Source of the DNA: Hyaloscypha bicolor E
Lineage: Eukaryota > Ascomycota > Leotiomycetes > Helotiales > Hyaloscyphaceae
Direction: 5' to 3'
NCBI RefSeq assembly: GCF_002865645.1
Contig: NW_020194512.1
Span: 2,583,183-2,647,182, forward strand
DNA: 64,000 nt
Of the stretch, positions 58,530 to 64,000 are shown piece by piece. Position numbers and translations under genes: made by a program. The notes beneath the pieces were generated by a model. The model was not told where the DNA came from. It worked only from the letters and a program-made list of their open reading frames with translations, and ran no database searches. Numbering within the stretch: position 1 is the first letter of the stretch; every line of letters starts with the position of its first letter.

Positions 58530-59850
58530 ATCTTGAACTAAATTACAGTACTTATATAAAAGGTTTAAATACAAAATTTAATATACCTAGAAAGGAAAGA
58601 GTATATGTTTATAGGTAATAAACCTTTTATAACTAGAGGCCTTTTAATACTTATAAAAAGATATTAGCTATTTTCTCAAATATCTTTAATATTAGATTCT
58701 TTCTAGTATATATATATAATTTGAAGTAAGGAGAAATAATTTATAATAAGATTTATAATAAAGTATTCGATAATAGAATATTATATTTAAGATAAATTTT
58801 TCAATTATAATAAAAAGTTTAGAAGTAAAATATTATATTTTCGAAAGAATTTAAAGCTTAAAAGATTTAATTTAAAAGTGACATTAAAGTGCTTTAAAGG
58901 TATTTCAGAAAATAAAGTTCTAGAGAATAGAATATTATATAAATAAATAAAATAATTAGTAAATAAATAATTTTAAAGAATAATTAAATAATTAAATAGC
59001 TAATTACTTATTAATTAATAAAAAATAAGTATCTTTTCTTTTTATAAAACCGAATTATAAGTAAAGTAATTAATAGTTATTTTCTTTCTTTAATTTAAAA
59101 TAATAGCTTTATTTTCAAGAAATTAAATTTTAGGCAAGTATAACTAAATTCTTTTCTTTAATTTATATATATAAATTAATTAATATTAATTTACTTATAA
59201 TATATAATATTATTATATAATATATATAAAATACTAGTTATATAAATTAATAATTGAGTTTATTTTAAAAAAAGAAAAAGTAGTTTTATAATATTAATAA
59301 CTTCTTCCCTAAATTTACTAAGCCTGATTAAAAGTTTATTAATTAAGTTATTTATATATAATGCCAGATTATATAACCTTTAAAATAAAAATATTTTAAT
59401 TGTATTTTCTAAGCCCTAAATCTTTTATTTATAATATTAAGCTTTTTTTTCTTGCTTCTTTTAATAACTTATGAGAAATATTACTTTAATTACAAATTAA
59501 TTCTTATTTAAACTCTTTTTAATAATAATCTAGTAATAATTTCTTAAGTACTTCTTTATTTTCTTTATAATAAAAGTATTATATAATAATTTTATTAAAT
59601 TAATATAATAAGTATAATAAAAATAAGCTTTTTTTTCTTTAATAAGAAAATAATAGGGCTTTCAAATAAGGGATTTTTATTTTATATAACTCTAGAAAGT
59701 CGTAATTTATTTTATTAAAGTAAAAAGCTAGAAAGAAAGAGTTTAGTTTATATAAAAAAGAAATTTTGAAAGTATGATCTAAATAGAATTGTGATATGAA
59801 GTGAGAGAAGTAAAGAGAGTAGAAATTAAAGGGTGCGGGGTAGAGAGTGG
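58530..59850. other. AT-rich RIP-type DNA, no gene
   Basis: Almost pure A/T to about 59760, probably a degraded element. No LTR or frame could be assigned. Confidence 0.4.
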
Positions 59851-59859
59851 TATGAGACT

Positions 59860-59956
59860 CAATTTGGTATTAGAAAATATCGATATTAGTAATACCTGAG
59901 TAATACCATCCAGCATTAATACCGTATTAATACTTCAGGTATTATTGCCAAGCCTG
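59860..59956. mobile_element. right end of a hAT-like MITE related to copy B
   Basis: The stretch ends ACTTCAGGTATTATTGCCAAGCCTG; the last bases are the inverse of a CAGGCTTGGC end, and the GGTATTAATR words before it resemble the subterminal words of copy B. No left end was found. Confidence 0.55.
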
Positions 59957-60167
59957 CTCTCTCTTAGCCTGTATTTTAACCTCAACAAGGGTAGAGTTAG
60001 CACGCTTCTCTTGACTTCATCTCCCTCTTAATAGCCACACTTTCGTGATTCAATCCACCTTCTACTATAATCTTATTCAAAAAAGCCTAGACCATAGAGA
60101 ATGTTCAAGGCACCGTGGGCCATCAAGCTCCATCACCAGACCCGGCGAGCCACCTGAGAACGAGCAT

Positions 60168-60418
60168 TTGTGTGTTTCCTTCGACTTTCTATCGAAATTC
60201 GGAGGATCATCTGGGTGCGGACGTTGGAACAGAGAGTCATGGAGATAGAATTTGACCGCTTCGTAGACAATGGTGAAGTCGAGGATGAGAAATGCGAAGA
60301 ATATGGAGAGAATACTGTCTGTATGCACAACGTATATGAATTTTGCACGACAATCAGGACGCCAGTCGGCCTAGAGACTTGCAAAGGATTGAGAGCCTCA
60401 AGTCGTCAAGAAAATTGA
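60168..60418 (+). pseudogene. 2EXR-like domain fragment
   Basis: One frame reads CFLRLSIEIRRIIWVRTLEQRVMEIEF, which matches the start of 2EXR-type domains (F..LP.EIR..IW......R..E). A start at 60100 (MFKAPWAIKL) runs into TGA after 18 codons in another frame, and the frame closes at 60416 with no further domain. So the gene is truncated or broken. Function of 2EXR proteins is unknown. Confidence 0.45.
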
Positions 60419-60429
60419 ACTATAGTTCG

Positions 60430-61517
60430 ATGTTGAGCTCAACTCGTTGGAGATAGACAAAAGACGGAAAGGCAATGACCTCGTGTTTGATTTTCTTTGG
60501 TCAACAAGGATATGCCGCCGTAGAGCCCTTGTCAGCTGCCAATTTCCAGACTAAGTTCCCCACTGGTTAGACAAGACGAGGCCAAAACAAGGGATACATG
60601 CCTAACTAAAGCAAAGTGCCCAGTTTGTTCCAGATATCATCAAATAGAAAGTGAGGACAATGTAATCGGCCAGGGATCTGGCGATTCAAAGCCTCCAGTC
60701 TAAACTCCAGGCATGTCTCGCATCGAGATAGTTAAAGATCGCGTACTTCTCCCTCATGAGGGCCGTCTCGAGATCAGTAATTGAGACCCTTATTACAATA
60801 ATTGTACCTATTCCAATGTCGAGTCTGACTCTGCCTATGGCTTGTTGTTTACTCTGTGTGGATCGTACCTTGCTTCATATGAACTGCATCTCCTGACCTT
60901 CTGATTGCTACTTTCTCCCCTTTGCTTCCTGATTCCTGCTTTTAACTTGCCTGTTGTGGCTTGCTGGCAGTTAATTGCATTTTTTGACCTGGGACTTGCT
61001 GTGTCCTGCTTACTGCCTCTTGTGACTTGCTTTTGGCTTGCTGCTTGTTGCTCAGTTAGATAGACTCATCGTGTCGACAACTTGCCTTTCAAATGGGGTG
61101 TCCTATATGAGCCAATATCCCTCATTCAATACAAAGAAACTGCTCTCGGCCCATTCCCAAGGAAGAATACATATTGAAATACTGGCATAATAAAGGTGTA
61201 ACGCGACTTCACCGCCTTGTCTTTGCTAGCTATCGATAAACTAGTCGCGGAGACTCGGCATCTATAGATATCTTCCTCAAAGAACCGATAACGGCAGGCG
61301 GATTTGTGAATTTCCTAGTGTCCTTCCGTTTCCTCAGGACCCAAAATGGTAACGTGTTGTTTTGCCGCGAAAATCTCTTCCTCGTCTTCCTATAACCAAC
61401 ACCATAAACAACTTCAAACCCCTCCTTCAAGCGACGGGACCTCTGCTTCACGACATCCTCCTTCAAGCAACCTGGCAGTCTCTTCTCGGACATTCCCCTT
61501 GTCTTCAAGGTAACAAG
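60430..61517. other. intergenic, no gene
   Basis: Normal composition. The 3' end of the 2EXR-like remnant may extend to about 60800, but frames are broken. At 60890-61045 a T/C-rich repeat of CTTGCTG/TTGCTTNCTG words occurs. Confidence 0.4.
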
Positions 61518-62759
61518 ATGGACTGCTACAATTATGAGATCGACAACGAGATACCCAGTCTCGGACAAATCGCGGAAGCCGCTCTCAGCATCCAGGACGG
61601 TACCGCCTCGCAAAATCCAGCCACAGCTAGCCACTTCCAAGTCGATATTCATGCTGGTATCGTTTTGTCCCGTCCAGTTTCCTCTGATACCTCCCAAGCT
61701 GCCCACGATGGTATCGCTTTGCCTGGCCGAGCCGGACGTCACCCATTTCTGGCAACTCCTTACGGCGGTACCGCTCACTATTCGCATGGACTTCCAGCAG
61801 ACAATGTGCACGGCATGGAGGGAGGAGTAGAGTTTTTTGGTGATCCCCGATATAGCAATCCACAACAGTTAGTAAGTAGTTAGAGCCAGAGGTAACCGCT
61901 TTCGTTCAGCTTTGCTAATGCGTCACAGGTATTTGCTGGACGCTTGTATGAGAAGACATCTCTTCAATTGGTGTGCTACTATTATTCATTGTACAAATAT
62001 TGTTTACCCCTTTCCTGACTGTCTGCAGGTTCAACTTCAGCGCGTCCGCTTCGCGTTTGTAGTCCCACTTGAGCAACAAGATCACGACATCAAGGAAGTC
62101 GATGAGGCAGGACCCCAGTTTGTGGTAAGCTTATCTCAGCTCTGAAGAAATTCCTCTGCTGATAAAACCCAGGTCATGAATGGCACTGTGTACCAAGAAT
62201 CAATCTTGATCCCTTCTGTATGTTTACAATGAGCAAGCATGTTTTGGACATTGACTGACAATCATAGTACGAGATTGGCGACTGGGTCTTAAGAACAGCC
62301 AAATGGGCTCGGCAGGTTGCACCTCATCATCCGACATATACTGCCAGACCCCCACGCGTCATGCCGTCTCGTTCTCTAGTCACCGACAATGAGAGTCTAC
62401 AAGATCTGTTTGATTTGCCCGTAGCGAACCGTCAAGACATTCAAATCATCAAACCTTCGCATAAGAACCCAACTAGGCCTGGCGCAACACGTGGCAAGAC
62501 ACCTCGCTACAGCTGGGCTACAGCTCATCAAAATTACCTCTTCGAGCTCATGGAGCTAGCTATGCTCTTACTCAACAGGCCCCTCAGGTTTCACGACTTT
62601 GAGGCGATTACTGAAGCGTTGAATAGAGAGTTTCGAGGCACAATCGTTGAAGGCATTGCTTACGCTGAGAGGGGGGTCAATCCGGTCAATACTTATGTCA
62701 TGAAGGGATGTAAGCAAAGGTATGACACGTTAGTAAGACGTTTGTTTCCGTCCGTTTGA
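61518..62759 (+). CDS. unknown protein, 5 exons, 342 aa
   Basis: Exons 61518-61871, 61929-61970, 62029-62124, 62173-62217 and 62268-62759. All four introns have GT...AG ends and keep the frame. Branch points GCTAAT (intron 1), CTGAC (introns 2 and 4) and CTGAT (intron 3) are visible, which argues for a real gene. The start ATG gives MDCYNYEIDNEIPSLGQIAE. The first exon is rich in His, Ala, Gly and Ser; the last contains a helical block RYSWATAHQNYLFELMELAMLL...RFHDFEAITEALNREF (about residues 259-305) that resembles a SANT/Myb-type or trihelix segment but is too weak to name. I do not recognise a family. A DNA-binding role is only a guess. It is convergent with MetAP2. Confidence 0.65.
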
Positions 62760-63023
62760 GCAAGGAGTGGAACAATGAGGCATGGCCATGCAAGAAGGAT
62801 GGTTTGTTGTCTCTCGTTTGCTTGTAAGATTACAATGCGGAGTAGAAGCAGGCTTTGCTTTTTTACGTACAGCAAAAATTCAATTTGTAGAAGTAGGCAT
62901 AATATCATGAAAGCTCAGATTGCAAGAGAAACTGCCTAAATGTGCCGGAACTTTGGGGACATTCTTTTAACGTTGAAATCAAATTTTACGAGGAAACTTT
63001 GGAGCATTGAGCGCCGTACAATT
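62760..63023. other. short intergenic region between convergent genes
   Basis: 3' ends of the unknown gene and of MetAP2 face each other across 264 bp. No feature seen. Confidence 0.4.

Positions 63024-64000
<977 letters not shown>

Noticed and set aside
61230..61865. 211-codon minus-strand frame
   Set aside because: Overlaps the first exon of the five-exon gene, whose splice signals and phase support the plus strand.

Overview
The window is nuclear DNA of a filamentous ascomycete (Pezizomycotina). Evidence: short introns (about 44-125 nt) with GTANGY-type donors and CTAAY/CTGAC branch points, a HET-domain gene, fungal Ty3/gypsy elements, and two sharply different base compositions. Islands of normal composition carry the genes. 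The rest is extremely AT-rich, and its former reading frames are broken almost only by TAA/TAG where CAA, CAG or TGG would be expected, which is the mark of repeat-induced point mutation (RIP). I cannot name the species; a leotiomycete-like fungus is only a guess.

Layout. (1) 1-6.45 kb, mostly normal composition: a MITE with 35-bp inverted repeats, a tandem duplication, a possible gene remnant, a HET-domain pseudogene (minus strand), a G-rich minisatellite and one intact small cysteine-rich secreted protein gene. (2) 6.5-10.3 kb: AT-rich DNA with an interrupted LTR, a C/T-rich minisatellite and a hAT-like MITE. (3) 10.3-39.0 kb: a three-level nest of Ty3/gypsy elements. Element 1 (chromodomain family, 298-bp LTRs) is split in its 3' LTR by element 2 (13.2 kb without its own insertion, 303-bp LTRs, gag, PR, RT, RNase H, IN and a further long ORF). 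Element 2 is in turn split in that extra ORF by element 3 (7.8 kb, same family as element 1). Target-site duplications support elements 2 and 3. (4) 39.0-47.3 kb: two little-mutated solo LTRs, one from each family, tandem repeats, a block encoding Ser-Ile-Glu-Pro repeats followed by an Arg-Gly run, and a putative unclassified repeat pair. (5) 47.4-57.4 kb: gene island with a metallophosphoesterase, two nucleotidyltransferase-like genes with N-terminal myristoylation-type motifs, and folylpolyglutamate synthase, with small repeats and TIR elements between them. (6) 57.4-60.0 kb: a hAT-like MITE with an 8-bp target duplication, a long inverted repeat and another RIP-degraded stretch. (7) 60.0-64.0 kb: a 2EXR-like fragment, an unknown five-exon gene and the 3' part of methionine aminopeptidase 2, which runs off the right edge.

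How it works together: the housekeeping genes (folylpolyglutamate synthase, MetAP2) sit on the right, in DNA of normal composition. The left and middle are a transposon sink where RIP has inactivated nearly everything. The only intact genes near the sink are the sort often found at such borders (small secreted protein, HET remnant, unknown nucleotidyltransferase-like genes). No complete retrotransposon gene survives. No tRNA, rRNA or CRISPR feature was seen.
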